A DNA stretch of 64,000 nucleotides from Salaquimonas pukyongi (GCF_001953055.1 NZ_CP019044.1:3141001-3205000), one strand, 5' to 3'; positions 27,790 through 37,554 are shown, counted from the first letter of the stretch. Notes: a model not told the origin generated them from the letters alone. Numbers and translations are program-made.

Positions 27790-27808
27790 CCCGTTTTAGC
27801 AAAACGGG
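27790..27808 (+). terminator. Hairpin downstream of hppD
   Basis: CCCGTTTT and AAAACGGG form a perfect 8-bp stem around AGC, 37 bases after the hppD stop. No T-tract follows, so it is a weak terminator candidate or mRNA end stabiliser. The whole gap from 27754 to 28038 has no supported gene; besides this hairpin it holds the repeat segment at 27942. Confidence 0.4.
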
Positions 27809-27941
27809 GAAACGGTCCTGACCTAGGCCGTATCGACATTCAGGATTTGGAGCGCGGTATGGGGAAAAATCGTTCAATTCCAGGAGCGGGACCGATGACA
27901 GGTCGCTATCCTTTCGAGGTTCCGCGACGCCGAAGTGGGCG

Positions 27942-27977
27942 ATTTTCACCCTATTCTTGCAGAACGCGGCGGATTTT
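27942..27977. repeat. 36-bp segment repeated exactly, inverted, at 57282-57317
   Basis: The segment from ATTTTCACCCTATTC through CGGCGGATTTT is identical over 36 bases to the reverse complement of 57282-57317. That second copy forms the far end of a longer fold-back repeat. Here similarity fades outside the 36 bases, so this is a partial or decayed copy lying between hppD and hemY. Confidence 0.75.
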
Positions 27978-28038
27978 TCGCCTTGCCAGAGATGAAATCC
28001 GTCTCGCGCCGCGTCCGAAACCTGAAGGTCAATACAGC

Positions 28039-29886
28039 CTAGAACAGCCCGAACCGCTTTTTGCGTTCCGGCTGAGGTTCATCGTCCAAAACACCGGGAT
28101 CGTCCGGCCGGCGGTCAAGCGGAAAGACAATCGTTTCGCCATCATCCTTGTCTGCCGCTTTCTCCACATCGGCTTTGGCTGCTTCAGTGCCGCCCTCGTC
28201 CGGTGCTGCTTTCCCATTAACGGCTTCGCTGGCGGTTTTTCCAGCGGCCTTGCTGCTTTCCTGCGCTTCCTCAGCCTTGCCACCGCCTGAGGCGGGCCCG
28301 GCATCTTCCCCAGAAGCATCAGCTGCAGCATCGGTTGGTGCGGCGCTTGCTTCCTCAACTTCCACCGCAGCGGCCTGTTCTCCAATGGTTGCTTCCTCAG
28401 GCTTTCCGGCTTCATCCTCCGCCGTCTCGCTTCCATCGGCTTTCTCATCCGCCTTGGTATCAGGCCTCGTGGTTGTTTCCTCTTCCGCCACTTCGCCCGC
28501 AGCTTCCACCGGTTCGGCAGATTCTGCCACCGGTGCCACCGGCGGTTCGTTGATCAGGTCTTCCAGCCCTTCCGCATCGAGGGCGGCAGCCTGCGGCGCA
28601 CCAAGCTGTTCGACCGGAACTTTCCATTCGAAGGCATCGATACGGCCGGACAGGGGCGAGACCGGAAGCCATTTCTCCGACACATAGCCGTCTGCCGTCC
28701 AGACCGCGTCCTTTGGTGCGCGCACGGCCCGTGACAGCCAGTCGCGCATGCGGCCCTTGTCGCCAAACTCCGCTTCCTCGATCTCCGCCATCAGCAGACA
28801 GGCCCGTTCGCTCGGCGTGGTCGACAAAATGCCCTTCATGGTGTCGCGCGCCAGTTTCCACTCCTTGGCGTCGATCGCTGATTCGGCAATCGCAAAACTG
28901 CCTTCAGGATGATTTGGCCTGAGCGCTGCCAGTTTCTTCGCCCGCTTCAGCCGGTCGGTTGCCGAATCGCCGATGCGCAAATGCACATAGGCATCGGCAA
29001 GTTCGGGGTGCGGCGATTTCTTCCAGACCGTTTCGATCATGCCCGCTGCGCGGCCGATATCGCTGTTTCGGGCAAGCGCCTTGGCACCGATTACCGCGGC
29101 AGGCACAAGATCGGGCGCCAGCTTGTGCGCCTCGCGGGCAAGTTTGGCGGCCTTCACCGGATCGGCCGGTTCTTCCGACATCGCCTGTGCCGTCAGCAGC
29201 ACGGCGCGCTGGCGCTTTGCCTCTTCCTTGCTGACAAGACCGGCGGACCGGTTGGCTTCCAGCGTTGCAATCGCCCCTTCCCAGTCACCATCAAGGCTTG
29301 AATAGCGCAGCTTGGCATTGCCCGCCCAAGCAAGCGTCGGCGCTGCCTTGTGGGCCTCGGTCGCGTAATGCCGGGCTGCCTCGCTGGCACCCTGGCGCTC
29401 TGCTTCCAGGTAAAGGCCGCGCAATGCCACCAGCCGCGTTTCATCGTCTTCCAGCATGGCTTCAAACCGGGCCCGCGCATCCTCGCGCTTGCCTTCCAGC
29501 AGGGAAGATTGTGCATCGAGCAGATCGACCAGCGGGCCGCGGCCGAGCAGACGGGCGCTCTCCTTGGTGTAGCGCCGGGCGGTGCCCGCATCGCCGGAAT
29601 TGGCGGCAATCAGGCCGCGCGTTAGTGCCTGATAGCCCTGGTCCCGTTTGCGTCGGCGGAAAAAGCGGCTGACAAGACGCGGTGAATCCAGCACCGACTT
29701 CAACAGCCACCAGGTGATCATGACCAGCGCGACCAGCGCGACCACACCCACCAGCACCACCATCAGGCTGGTCTGGTAGGAATTGCCCTGCCATTGCAAC
29801 ATCACGTCGCCGGGCCGGTCGGCAAACCAGGCAAAGCCGAAGCCAACGGCAAACACCAGCAGAAGAAACAGGAGTATGCGCAACAT
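28039..29886 (-). CDS. hemY: HemY-like membrane protein with an acidic C-terminal tail
   Basis: The product is 615 residues. Two membrane helices come first (about 1-21 and 38-63), then the HemY_N region, FFRRRKRDQGYQALTRGLIAANSGD, and TPR-like helical repeats to about 430. The family function in tetrapyrrole metabolism is still unclear; it is not the protoporphyrinogen oxidase of Gram-positives. From about residue 440 the protein becomes a low-complexity stretch rich in Ala, Glu, Asp and Thr and ends in PERKKRFGLF. It starts 14 bases after the Mic60-like gene and closes the hemC-hemD-Mic60-hemY set. Confidence 0.9.
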   Translation of the reverse strand: MLRILLFLLLVFAVGFGFAWFADRPGDVMLQWQGNSYQTSLMVVLVGVVALVALVMITWWLLKSVLDSPRLVSRFFRRRKRDQGYQALTRGLIAANSGDAGTARRYTKESARLLGRGPLVDLLDAQSSLLEGKREDARARFEAMLEDDETRLVALRGLYLEAERQGASEAARHYATEAHKAAPTLAWAGNAKLRYSSLDGDWEGAIATLEANRSAGLVSKEEAKRQRAVLLTAQAMSEEPADPVKAAKLAREAHKLAPDLVPAAVIGAKALARNSDIGRAAGMIETVWKKSPHPELADAYVHLRIGDSATDRLKRAKKLAALRPNHPEGSFAIAESAIDAKEWKLARDTMKGILSTTPSERACLLMAEIEEAEFGDKGRMRDWLSRAVRAPKDAVWTADGYVSEKWLPVSPLSGRIDAFEWKVPVEQLGAPQAAALDAEGLEDLINEPPVAPVAESAEPVEAAGEVAEEETTTRPDTKADEKADGSETAEDEAGKPEEATIGEQAAAVEVEEASAAPTDAAADASGEDAGPASGGGKAEEAQESSKAAGKTASEAVNGKAAPDEGGTEAAKADVEKAADKDDGETIVFPLDRRPDDPGVLDDEPQPERKKRFGLF

Positions 29887-29900
29887 GTTGATTTCTCCTG

Positions 29901-31397
29901 TTAGTTTTGACCGGCGGAAAGCTTGCCGACGACGCTGCCAATCAGCGATTCGGCCTCGATGCGCTCGCGCAGGGCCTGTTCGAAATCAGCTCCCATCAGC
30001 CGTGCCGTCTCCGGCAGCGTCTCCCACTGGGAAAGCGCTTCAGCCGTATCGCCCGCCGCCAGAGCGGCTTCCACCCGCGACAGGATGGCCCCAACGCTGT
30101 CGCCATCAACAGGTCCGGCAGGGCGCACGGTGACCAGCGACTTGGCACTCGCCATGAAGCGGTCGACGATGCCCGCGCCTTCCTGCGGCCGGTTTTCTGC
30201 CGCCAGAATGCGGTTGGCGGTTTCATCGAATCCGCCCAGCAATTGCGCCGGAGTCTGAATTCCCTTGTCGGCAAGGGGGCGCAACTGATCAAACTCGGGC
30301 GCGCCACCGGTCAGCGCTTCGGCGGAGGCAAGTTCGGCTGCAAACGTACCGCCCTGCTCAAGAACATTGGAAAGGGCACGGGCACTGACCGACCGGGCAA
30401 CCTTCTGGCCCGATACGGCAGCTTGCGCAGCCGCTTCCACCTGCTGCATGGCGGGCAGGATTTTTTCGTTGATCTGCGCCGTTGCTGCGGTCAAACCGGT
30501 TTTGAGTGCGGCAATCTCCTGACGGTTTGCGTCGATGGCAGCTTCTATCTCCTCCCCGCCCGGCATTTGCGCCGCCAACTGTTCCAGCCTGCTTTCAAGA
30601 TCGGCAGACAGCTTTCCGGCTTCACTTTCCAATGCGGCCAACCGCTGATCGATACCGCTCAAGGCCGCCGCCGCGCCTTCTCCATCGCCTGCACCCCCCT
30701 CAAGGAGCGCCGCGTTGATGTCTTCCAGCCGCGTTTCCAGTTCCTCAGAGCGCTGAAGCGCGGTATCGGCGGCGGATCTTGCCGCCTGCAATTCACCGCT
30801 GAAGTCACCGCCACTACCCGATGCCGCCTCAAGCGCCTCAATGCGCGCCGACAAGGTTTCATCGGTCTGGGGAACGCCGTCGGCAACACGCTGCTGCAAG
30901 GCATTGAGCTGCGCTTTTAGTGACTGTATTTCTTCCTGCGATTGGGCAAGGGCCGCCGGATCGGCGCCGCCAGGCAGGGTTGGTGCCCCAAGCTTGCCCA
31001 TCAGATTGGCGCCGCCAAGGGCAATCCCGCCGCCTACCACCGCAGCAATACCCGCCTGAATGAGGGAACCAGCGCCGCTGCGCTTATCCTTATGTGGAGT
31101 TTCGGTGGTTTCAGAACCTTCCGGCAACCCAGCACCATCAGGGTCTTCAGCGGTTGAAGCGCCTTCGGTCATTTCGTCCTTGGCCGGTTTTTCTTTCGCA
31201 GGTTCTTCGGCGGGCACGGACACGTCGGCAGACCTGGAATCAACCTTGGGGCCTTTCTTGGGATCATCCCCGGAAACTGATTGCGCTTTTATTTCCTTTT
31301 CCGCCTCCTCAGGCGGATTGGCTTCAAGATCGATGGTGGCAGGTTGTTTTTGACGCCGGCTTCTCTTGCGCGGCTGCGGCTTTCTTGTATTGGCCAT
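29901..31397 (-). CDS. Mic60/mitofilin-like inner membrane protein (COG4223)
   Basis: The product is 498 residues. Its layout is a basic start (MANTRKPQPRKRSRRQKQ), an acidic disordered region to about 105, one membrane helix (SLIQAGIAAVVGGGIALGGA), a long Ala/Glu/Gln-rich coiled coil, and a C-terminal mitofilin-like domain (FAAELASAEALTGGAPEFDQ through PETARLMGADFEQALRERIE). This is the alphaproteobacterial homologue of mitochondrial Mic60, which bends intracytoplasmic membranes. Location between hemD and hemY is the arrangement known for this family in alphaproteobacteria. Sequence similarity is low by nature, so position and architecture carry the call. Confidence 0.88.
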   Translation of the reverse strand: MANTRKPQPRKRSRRQKQPATIDLEANPPEEAEKEIKAQSVSGDDPKKGPKVDSRSADVSVPAEEPAKEKPAKDEMTEGASTAEDPDGAGLPEGSETTETPHKDKRSGAGSLIQAGIAAVVGGGIALGGANLMGKLGAPTLPGGADPAALAQSQEEIQSLKAQLNALQQRVADGVPQTDETLSARIEALEAASGSGGDFSGELQAARSAADTALQRSEELETRLEDINAALLEGGAGDGEGAAAALSGIDQRLAALESEAGKLSADLESRLEQLAAQMPGGEEIEAAIDANRQEIAALKTGLTAATAQINEKILPAMQQVEAAAQAAVSGQKVARSVSARALSNVLEQGGTFAAELASAEALTGGAPEFDQLRPLADKGIQTPAQLLGGFDETANRILAAENRPQEGAGIVDRFMASAKSLVTVRPAGPVDGDSVGAILSRVEAALAAGDTAEALSQWETLPETARLMGADFEQALRERIEAESLIGSVVGKLSAGQN

Positions 31398-31560
31398 CTG
31401 TATTCCTTAGCCCGTTTTATTGCCTGGCTGGCGACAGCAGGTACAAACCTTACCTTGGGACATCCGCCCGACAGACAAGCACAGCCTGCCCCGGCGCGCA
31501 ACGGTACTTTGCGTCACAGCGCAGGAAAGCCAAAACCGTACATACAAATACGATTTTGGA

Positions 31561-32286
31561 TTAGTGCTGCCTGTCGAGCTCAGCCAGCAATTTCACCATG
31601 GCCTCAGCATCCGGGCGTTCCGCCACATGTATGTTTTGGAACAGACGCGCGTCGAGCGTTTCAGCAATTCCCTCCGAAAGCGCTGCGGCAGAAAGGTTCG
31701 CGAGCGCCTTTTCCAGACTGTGGCGTTGCACCAGTTCCAGCAACCTTCTGCCGCTTTCAGTGGAGAAAACAGCCACGGCGCCACCCTCGGCGCCATTCAG
31801 TGAAGCTCGAAGGGCATCGCGGCTGACCTCTTTCTCCTTGAGCCGGTATGTCTCGACGCTCTCAAGCGCAATGCCGGCAGGTTCCACCATTGCTGAAAGG
31901 TCTCTGGCCCGTTTCTCGCCGCACGGATAGATGCCGCAAATGCCGGATCGCCCGCCAAAATCCGCCGAGATACGAGCAGCGAGGTTTTCCACATCACCCG
32001 AGCTTTGGCGTACATCAAGATACGCATTTTCCTTCAACAGGCCGGCCGTACGCGGCCCCACTGCATAGGCGGGGACGCCAAGCAAACGGCCTTCGTTCCG
32101 GGCAGAAAGCACTTCGACAGCAGCAGCGGAGGTAAAAACGGAGAAGTCGAATCTGCCCCCGGGCAGGTCGTGCCCGGTATCTTCCAGCTCGATCAGCGGA
32201 AGTTGCACCGCTTCAAGGCCGGCCGATTTGAGCATTGGCACCATGCGGGCATTGTCGGACGGACGGCGGGTGAGCAGTACCTTCAT
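31561..32286 (-). CDS. hemD: Uroporphyrinogen-III synthase
   Basis: The product is 241 residues. It closes hydroxymethylbilane with inversion of ring D to give uroporphyrinogen III. The family is poorly conserved; the N-terminus MKVLLTRRPSDNARMVPMLK, the segment LEAVQLPLIELEDTG, AYAVGPRTAGLLKE and the second-domain CGEKRARDLSA follow the expected two-domain pattern. It starts nine bases after hemC, which supports the assignment. A 163-bp gap separates it from the Mic60-like gene; I see no clear terminator there. Confidence 0.9.
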   Translation of the reverse strand: MKVLLTRRPSDNARMVPMLKSAGLEAVQLPLIELEDTGHDLPGGRFDFSVFTSAAAVEVLSARNEGRLLGVPAYAVGPRTAGLLKENAYLDVRQSSGDVENLAARISADFGGRSGICGIYPCGEKRARDLSAMVEPAGIALESVETYRLKEKEVSRDALRASLNGAEGGAVAVFSTESGRRLLELVQRHSLEKALANLSAAALSEGIAETLDARLFQNIHVAERPDAEAMVKLLAELDRQH

Positions 32287-32295
32287 CGCACTTCC

Positions 32296-33252
32296 TCAGC
32301 CGGACCCGCCCCAATCGGCAAAGAAGGCATCGCCCGCCTCTGCCCGCAACCGGTTGCCGCAGGCCCGCCCCAATGCTGCAGCATCATCAAGCCTCCCGCT
32401 TTCACGGCACGCATGCCATTGCTTTCCGTCGGGGCTCAAGATCATGCCGTGAAAATCAATCCGGTCGGCGCCCACTGCCGCATGGCCGGCAATCGGCGTG
32501 CGACAGGAGCCATCCAGCGCATCGAGAAAGGCCCGCTCACAGGCCAGCGCTGTTGCAGTATCGGCATCGTTCAGGGGTGAAAGCAGCCTGTCTACCCGTT
32601 CATCGCCGATACGGCTTTCCACACAAATCGCGCCTTGTCCCGGCGCCGGCAGAAATTCCTCCAGATCAAACACGGAGGCTGCCACATCGGCCATACCGAG
32701 CCGGTTGAGCCCGGCCACGGCGAGCAGGGTCGCCTCTGCCACACCTTCTTCAAGCTTCCTCAGCCGGGTCTGCACATTGCCGCGAAACTCCACGATCTGA
32801 AGATCGGGCCGAAGGCGCAGCAGCATCGCCCTGCGCCGCAAAGACGAGGTTCCCATGACCGCGCCCTTCGGCAGCTCAGACAGTTTTGAGACTTTGTGGG
32901 AAATAAACGCATCTTCAGGCGCCTCGCGTTCCAGAAAACAGGACAGCGCAAGACCCTCCGGCAGTTTTGTCGGCATGTCCTTGGATGAATGTACCGCGAT
33001 ATCGATCCGGCCATCTGTCAGCCGTTCCTCGATTTCTTCGGTGAACAGGCCCTTGCCGCCAATCTGCGAAAGGGAGCGGTCGATGATACGGTCGCCCTTG
33101 GTGCTGATGACATCGATTTCCACGGCAATATCCGCACCGTGCGCTGCAACGAGCCGGTCACGCACCTCATGCGCCTGGGCCAGCGCCAGCGGGCTGCCGC
33201 GAGTCCCGATCCGAACGGTCTTGCCGTTGTCATCTGCCCTCTGGCCGGCCAT
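32296..33252 (-). CDS. hemC: Hydroxymethylbilane synthase (porphobilinogen deaminase)
   Basis: The product is 318 residues. It joins four porphobilinogens into hydroxymethylbilane. Seen: [19 protein letters not shown] at the N-terminus, [34 protein letters not shown] with the catalytic aspartate, [14 protein letters not shown] and Cys250 in [13 protein letters not shown], which carries the dipyrromethane cofactor. It is head-to-head with tsaD across about 143 bases. Confidence 0.95.
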   Translation of the reverse strand: MAGQRADDNGKTVRIGTRGSPLALAQAHEVRDRLVAAHGADIAVEIDVISTKGDRIIDRSLSQIGGKGLFTEEIEERLTDGRIDIAVHSSKDMPTKLPEGLALSCFLEREAPEDAFISHKVSKLSELPKGAVMGTSSLRRRAMLLRLRPDLQIVEFRGNVQTRLRKLEEGVAEATLLAVAGLNRLGMADVAASVFDLEEFLPAPGQGAICVESRIGDERVDRLLSPLNDADTATALACERAFLDALDGSCRTPIAGHAAVGADRIDFHGMILSPDGKQWHACRESGRLDDAAALGRACGNRLRAEAGDAFFADWGGSG

Positions 33253-33395
33253 TGGCTTTGCGCTCCACTCCTGTTAACCGCTATAAAAAGGCCTCTGGCC
33301 TTGCGCGTGCCGGTGTAGTCGTTTTTCATCGCACGTACAATCCAAACGGGCCAGACAGGCCAGACAGGCCGATCGAGGGTGCGGGTCAGATTTTC

Positions 33396-34469
33396 ATGCT
33401 TGTATTGGGCATTGAGACCAGTTGCGATGAAACTGCGGCAGCGGTAGTGCAGCGAACCGGAAAGGGCGGCAGCATCCTGTCCAACTGCATCCATTCCCAG
33501 ATTGCCGAACATGCAGCTTTCGGCGGTGTCGTGCCGGAAATCGCCGCCCGCTCCCACCTAGCCCGCCTCGACGGGCTTATTACACAGGCCATGGAAGAAG
33601 CCGATTGCAACTGGTCCGGACTGGACGCCATCGCCGTAACTGCCGGACCCGGCCTTGTTGGCGGTCTTCTGACCGGCGTGATGACCGCCAAGGCACTGTC
33701 GGCATCGACCGGGCTTCCCTTCTTCGGCATCAATCACCTTGAAGGCCATGCCCTGACGCCCCGCCTCACCAACGCCCTTGAATTTCCCTATTTGCTGCTG
33801 CTGGTTTCCGGCGGCCACACCCAGTTTGTCGAGGTTCGCGACGCCGGCGAATACCGGCGCCTTGCAACCACCATTGATGACGCCCTTGGCGAAGCCTTCG
33901 ACAAGACGGCCAAACTGCTGTCGCTCGGCTATCCCGGCGGCCCGCAGGTGGAACAGGCAGCGAAAGAAGGAAATCCGCGGCGTTTCGATTTCCCGCGCCC
34001 GCTATCGGGAAAGGAGGAAACCAACTTCTCCTTTTCCGGTTTGAAGACAGCCATCCGGCAAACCGCCAACAAACTGGCGCCCCTTTCCAATCACGACGCC
34101 GCCGACATTTGCGCTTCCTTTCAGCAGGCTATCATCGACATTCTGCTCGACCGCACAGCCAAAATGATACGGCAGTTCGACAACGTCCATGGAAAACACG
34201 ATCGCACCCTGGTCATCGCCGGTGGCGTTGCAGCCAACAAGGCGATTCGGCTCGCGCTGGAACAGTTGACGGATGAACATGGCTGGAGCCTGGTCGCACC
34301 GCCACCGCAACTGTGCACAGACAATGCAGCGATGATCGCCTGGGCGGCCATTGAACGCAGCGACCGCTTTTCGCCCTCTGGCTTCGATCTGGCGCCGCGC
34401 TCACGTTGGCCTCTCGATGAAGATGCCGCCGGATTGATCGGCTCGGGGAAACGGGGAGTGAAGGCATGA
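33396..34469 (+). CDS. tsaD: tRNA threonylcarbamoyladenosine synthase subunit TsaD
   Basis: The product is 357 residues from ATG 33396 ([19 protein letters not shown]), the exact family start; the frame is open 48 codons further upstream without support. It transfers threonylcarbamoyl to A37 of ANN-decoding tRNAs. Metal ligands are His114 and His118 in NHLEGH and Asp309 in [17 protein letters not shown] and the ATPase motif [10 protein letters not shown] are present. A nine-base unit, GGCCAGACA, is repeated twice just upstream (around 33351-33368). gpsA begins inside its last codons (ATGA). Confidence 0.96.
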   Translation: MLVLGIETSCDETAAAVVQRTGKGGSILSNCIHSQIAEHAAFGGVVPEIAARSHLARLDGLITQAMEEADCNWSGLDAIAVTAGPGLVGGLLTGVMTAKALSASTGLPFFGINHLEGHALTPRLTNALEFPYLLLLVSGGHTQFVEVRDAGEYRRLATTIDDALGEAFDKTAKLLSLGYPGGPQVEQAAKEGNPRRFDFPRPLSGKEETNFSFSGLKTAIRQTANKLAPLSNHDAADICASFQQAIIDILLDRTAKMIRQFDNVHGKHDRTLVIAGGVAANKAIRLALEQLTDEHGWSLVAPPPQLCTDNAAMIAWAAIERSDRFSPSGFDLAPRSRWPLDEDAAGLIGSGKRGVKA

Positions 34470-35461
34470 GCGAAGCTCTACACCGCATCGCCGTATTGGG
34501 CGCGGGTGCCTGGGGCACGGCGCTGGCCAGCGTGCTTGCCCGCAGGGGGCACGATGTCCAGCTTTGGGGACGCGATCAAAAAACGGTGGACACCATCAAC
34601 ACCAGAGGGGAAAATCCGCGATACCTGCCGGACATAAACCTGCCGGAAGGGTTGGCGGCAACCAGGGATATCGCCAGGGCCCTTGAAGGCGCTCAAACCG
34701 TTTTGCTGGCAACGCCGGCACAGACCATTCCTGAAATGGCGGGATTGCTTGCCGGAAAGATCAGCCCCTCTACGCCCCTTATCCTGTGCGCCAAGGGCAT
34801 AGACCGCAAATCCGGCAAACTGCCTGCCCAGATTCTAGCAGAACGGTTCGAGGGTCAGTCCCTGGCAGCCCTGTCCGGCCCGAGCTTTGCTCATGACGTC
34901 GCCCGCGACCTGCCGACTGCTGTCACCCTTGCACATACCGATGGTAAAAAAGCTGCACAGCTTGCCGCCATCATCTCGTCGGAAACCTTCAGGGTCTATG
35001 CCGCGACCGATCTTAAGGGCGTCGAACTGGGTGGTGCATTGAAGAACGTGATTGCCGTTGGCGTTGGTGTCTGCCGGGGCATGGGGCTTGGCGCCAGTGC
35101 GGAGGCCGCGCTTACCGCACGCGGGTTTGCCGAAGTTTCGCGTTTGGCCACCCATCTTGGTGCAAAGCCGCAGACCCTGATGGGACTGTCCGGCCTGGGC
35201 GACCTGGTGTTGACCTGCTCGGGCACCCAGTCGCGCAATTTTACCTATGGCCTGGCTCTTGGCGAGGATAGGGGTGTTGCAGGACTTGCACTCGCCGAAG
35301 GCGCCTTTACCGCCGGGGTTGCAGCGACAATCGCCGCTGAAAACAACATTGAGGCGCCGTTGATTTCCACGGTTGCCAAACTGGTGGATGGCGCGATAAC
35401 TCCCGGAGAGGCGTTGCGGGAACTGCTCGCACGGCCACTTAGGAGCGAAAGCGAGGAATGA
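34466..35461 (+). CDS. gpsA: Glycerol-3-phosphate dehydrogenase [NAD(P)+]
   Basis: The product is 331 residues. It reduces dihydroxyacetone phosphate to sn-glycerol 3-phosphate for phospholipid synthesis. Seen: [20 protein letters not shown], the catalytic-lysine segment [38 protein letters not shown], the second catalytic lysine in [20 protein letters not shown], and [16 protein letters not shown]. It overlaps tsaD by four bases and is followed immediately by the EVE-domain gene. Confidence 0.96.
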   Translation: MSEALHRIAVLGAGAWGTALASVLARRGHDVQLWGRDQKTVDTINTRGENPRYLPDINLPEGLAATRDIARALEGAQTVLLATPAQTIPEMAGLLAGKISPSTPLILCAKGIDRKSGKLPAQILAERFEGQSLAALSGPSFAHDVARDLPTAVTLAHTDGKKAAQLAAIISSETFRVYAATDLKGVELGGALKNVIAVGVGVCRGMGLGASAEAALTARGFAEVSRLATHLGAKPQTLMGLSGLGDLVLTCSGTQSRNFTYGLALGEDRGVAGLALAEGAFTAGVAATIAAENNIEAPLISTVAKLVDGAITPGEALRELLARPLRSESEE

Positions 35462-35898
35462 TGCAGTACTGGTTGTTCAAGTCCGAACCGTTCAAATGGT
35501 CCTGGGAGGACCAGAAGGCCCGGGGCGACAAGGGCGAGGAATGGGACGGTATCCGCAACTATCAGGCCCGCAACAACATGCAGGCGATGGAACTTGGTGA
35601 CCGCGGCTTTTTCTACCACTCCAACGAAGGGCTTGAAGTGGTCGGCATCGTCGAGGTTTGCGCACTCGTGCACCCCGATTCCACCACCGACGACGAGCGC
35701 TGGGAGTGCGTCGACATCAAGGCCGTTTGCGACTTGCCCAACCCCGTCACCCTGAAAGACGTAAAAGCCAATCCGAAACTCTCGGAAATGGCGCTTGTCA
35801 CCTCCATGCGGCTGTCGGTGCAGCCGGTGCGCGAGGATGAATGGATGGAAGTCTGCCGCATGGGCGGGCTAAACGGGAAATCCCTGAAGCCATTGTGA
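35461..35898 (+). CDS. EVE domain protein
   Basis: The product is 145 residues, an EVE (thymocyte nuclear protein 1-like) domain across the whole chain. Seen: YWLFKSEPFKWSWEDQ, WDGIRNYQARNNMQAMELGD, FFYHSN, and VTLKDVKANPKLSEMALV. EVE domains belong to the PUA-like fold and are thought to bind modified bases in RNA or DNA. The start is within the gpsA stop region (ATGATG); ATG 35458 is an equal alternative. The gpsA-EVE order is common in alphaproteobacteria. Confidence 0.93.
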   Translation: MQYWLFKSEPFKWSWEDQKARGDKGEEWDGIRNYQARNNMQAMELGDRGFFYHSNEGLEVVGIVEVCALVHPDSTTDDERWECVDIKAVCDLPNPVTLKDVKANPKLSEMALVTSMRLSVQPVREDEWMEVCRMGGLNGKSLKPL

Positions 35899-36578
35899 TA
35901 ACCACCGCTTCAAGGCGTGCATTCATTCTCGCCAACACCACGATAGCCTCGCCGCCCCATGTGCCCGAACTTGACCTGCATCTGGCCGGCGAGGCACACG
36001 GGCTTTGGCACAAAACCGAAGAGGAACTGGAGGCGATAGGCCTGCCGCCGCCCTTCTGGGCGTTTGCCTGGGCAGGCGGCCAGGGTCTGTCACGTTTTGT
36101 GCTGGATCATCCGCAAACCGTGCGGGGAAAGCGGATCGCCGACTTTGCTGCCGGCAGCGGCCTGGTATCAATAGCGGCAATGAAGGCCGGCGCATCCAGC
36201 GCACTCGCCATGGACATTGATCCTTTCTGCAAAGACGCCATCGCACTGAACAGCGCATTGAACGGGGTTGAAATTGCCTATACGGACCGCGACCTGCTGG
36301 CTCTGGAACCTGAGGCAGGCGCCGCATGGCTGGCAAAGTTCGATTGCATCCTTGCCGGTGACGTTTTCTACGACCGGCAGATGGCACATCGCCTGTGGCC
36401 ATTGTTCTGCACGGCTGCAGAGGCGGGCATTGAAATCCTGGCCGGAGATCCCGGCCGTACCTACCTGCCCAAAGAAGGCTTGAGCCTGTTGGCGGAATAC
36501 CAGGTTCCCGTCACCCGGGCACTGGAGGACAATTCAATCAAGCAAACGCGGGTCTGGCGGGTGACCGGCTTGCGATGA
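35895..36578 (+). CDS. Class I methyltransferase, ETF-beta lysine methyltransferase-like
   Basis: Starting at GTG 35895, which overlaps the EVE stop as GTGA, the product is 227 residues. Seen: FILANTTIASPPHVPELDLH, PPPFWAFAWAGGQGLSRFVL, the SAM motif IADFAAGSGLVSIAAMKAGA and the acidic DVFYDRQM at motif IV. This matches the bacterial ETFBKMT group, which trimethylates lysines of the beta subunit of electron-transfer flavoprotein. Annotation as ribosomal protein L11 methyltransferase or nicotinamide methyltransferase-like would be the alternative. The acyl-CoA dehydrogenase at 1929 would feed ETF in the same cell. Confidence 0.82.
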   Translation: MITTASRRAFILANTTIASPPHVPELDLHLAGEAHGLWHKTEEELEAIGLPPPFWAFAWAGGQGLSRFVLDHPQTVRGKRIADFAAGSGLVSIAAMKAGASSALAMDIDPFCKDAIALNSALNGVEIAYTDRDLLALEPEAGAAWLAKFDCILAGDVFYDRQMAHRLWPLFCTAAEAGIEILAGDPGRTYLPKEGLSLLAEYQVPVTRALEDNSIKQTRVWRVTGLR

Positions 36579-36631
36579 ACCGCGACATTGCCCACAATGC
36601 ACCGTCCGGCAGAAAAATCAGGAGGAGAAAA

Positions 36632-37057
36632 ATGCAGGCAGCTATGGGCGCAAGCCTTGTCACCATTCTGGTCGCAACCATCGCCAGTTGGATATTCGGC
36701 TCCATATGGTACGGGGCGCTTGGCAAACGCTGGATGGCAGCTTCCGGCCTGAGCGAGGAAGACATCAAGGGAAAGAGCGGAAAGGTCGATCCTTCTCCCT
36801 TCATCATCTCGTTCATACTCGAATTCATCATGGCCTATGTGCTGGCCGTGTTGCTGCTGCACACCTCCGACGGTTCCTTCAGCCTGGCAAGCGCATTGGT
36901 GGCAGCGTTCATTCTCTGGCTGGGTTTCGTGTTCACAACCCAGACGATCAACCACCGCTATTCCATGAAACCATGGTCGCTGACCCTAATCGACAGCGGG
37001 CACTGGCTCGGCGTGATGCTGATTCAGGCACTCGTCATGGCCGTGATGGGATTGTAA
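36632..37057 (+). CDS. DUF1761 membrane protein
   Basis: The product is 141 residues from ATG 36632, with AGGAGGAG five to ten bases upstream. Four membrane helices are visible: LVTILVATIASWIFGSIWYG, FIISFILEFIMAYVLAVLLL, ASALVAAFILWLGFVFTTQT and WLGVMLIQALVMAVMGL. The WYG-LGKRWM-A--GLSEEDIK segment is characteristic of DUF1761, whose function is unknown. It follows the methyltransferase by about 50 bases. Confidence 0.88.
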   Translation: MQAAMGASLVTILVATIASWIFGSIWYGALGKRWMAASGLSEEDIKGKSGKVDPSPFIISFILEFIMAYVLAVLLLHTSDGSFSLASALVAAFILWLGFVFTTQTINHRYSMKPWSLTLIDSGHWLGVMLIQALVMAVMGL

Positions 37058-37068
37058 GGCAAAGCAGG

Positions 37069-37476
37069 TTACCAGGTTCGCTTGGGACCGGTATCGATGT
37101 GGTAGAAGCCTTGGGGATACCGCGCATAACCGCCCACATTGCGGTGGCCGCGGACGAACGCCAGCACGCCGCCCGGATCGCCCCTGACACTGAAGTCGAC
37201 CGCCCGGCAGGTCAAATGATATGACTTGGGTTTGCCGCCCTTGCGCCGGTTTTCCAATGGCCAGCGATGGGTGGAATGGACCCGCACAGGCCCGAATTTG
37301 CGCGCCACCTGACGCAGAACGACCTTCAGCCTCGGCGGCACGCACCAGCGGGTATCGTTCCATGTGATGGGAGCGGGGCGAAACAGGGCGCAGCCGCTCA
37401 GCATCACTGCAAGCAGCACCAGTATAATCGCTCGGGAAATGCCCCCGCAGGGCCATTTGACGGAGAAAGTCGTCAT
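37069..37476 (-). CDS. Small lipoprotein with an M15-type peptidase domain (YcbK/DUF882-like)
   Basis: The product is 135 residues. A lipoprotein signal ends in VMLSGC (cleavage before Cys29 or so), then a compact domain with VRVHSTHRWPLENRRKGGKP, SYHLTCRAVDFSV and FYHIDTG. The pattern His...Asp...His fits zinc-binding D,D/L,D-carboxypeptidases of the M15 family. It would act on peptidoglycan from the membrane. Converges with the DUF1761 gene, 11 bases away. A CtrA-type site lies 79 bases upstream of its start. Confidence 0.8.
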   Translation of the reverse strand: MTTFSVKWPCGGISRAIILVLLAVMLSGCALFRPAPITWNDTRWCVPPRLKVVLRQVARKFGPVRVHSTHRWPLENRRKGGKPKSYHLTCRAVDFSVRGDPGGVLAFVRGHRNVGGYARYPQGFYHIDTGPKRTW

Positions 37477-37554
37477 GCCCGGTCCTTACGCAATACAAAC
37501 AGGCCGGCAGGTTTGCAGCCGGTTAACAGACGCGGCCATTTTGGAACAACCGCG

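Noticed and set aside
27847-28290. 147-codon plus-strand frame after hppD
   Set aside because: Half of it is antisense to the hemY tail and the rest runs through the repeat segment at 27942. No RBS or family match.
28148-28687. Ala/Ser-rich plus-strand frame, 179 codons
   Set aside because: It mirrors the low-complexity acidic tail of HemY on the other strand, which explains its composition.
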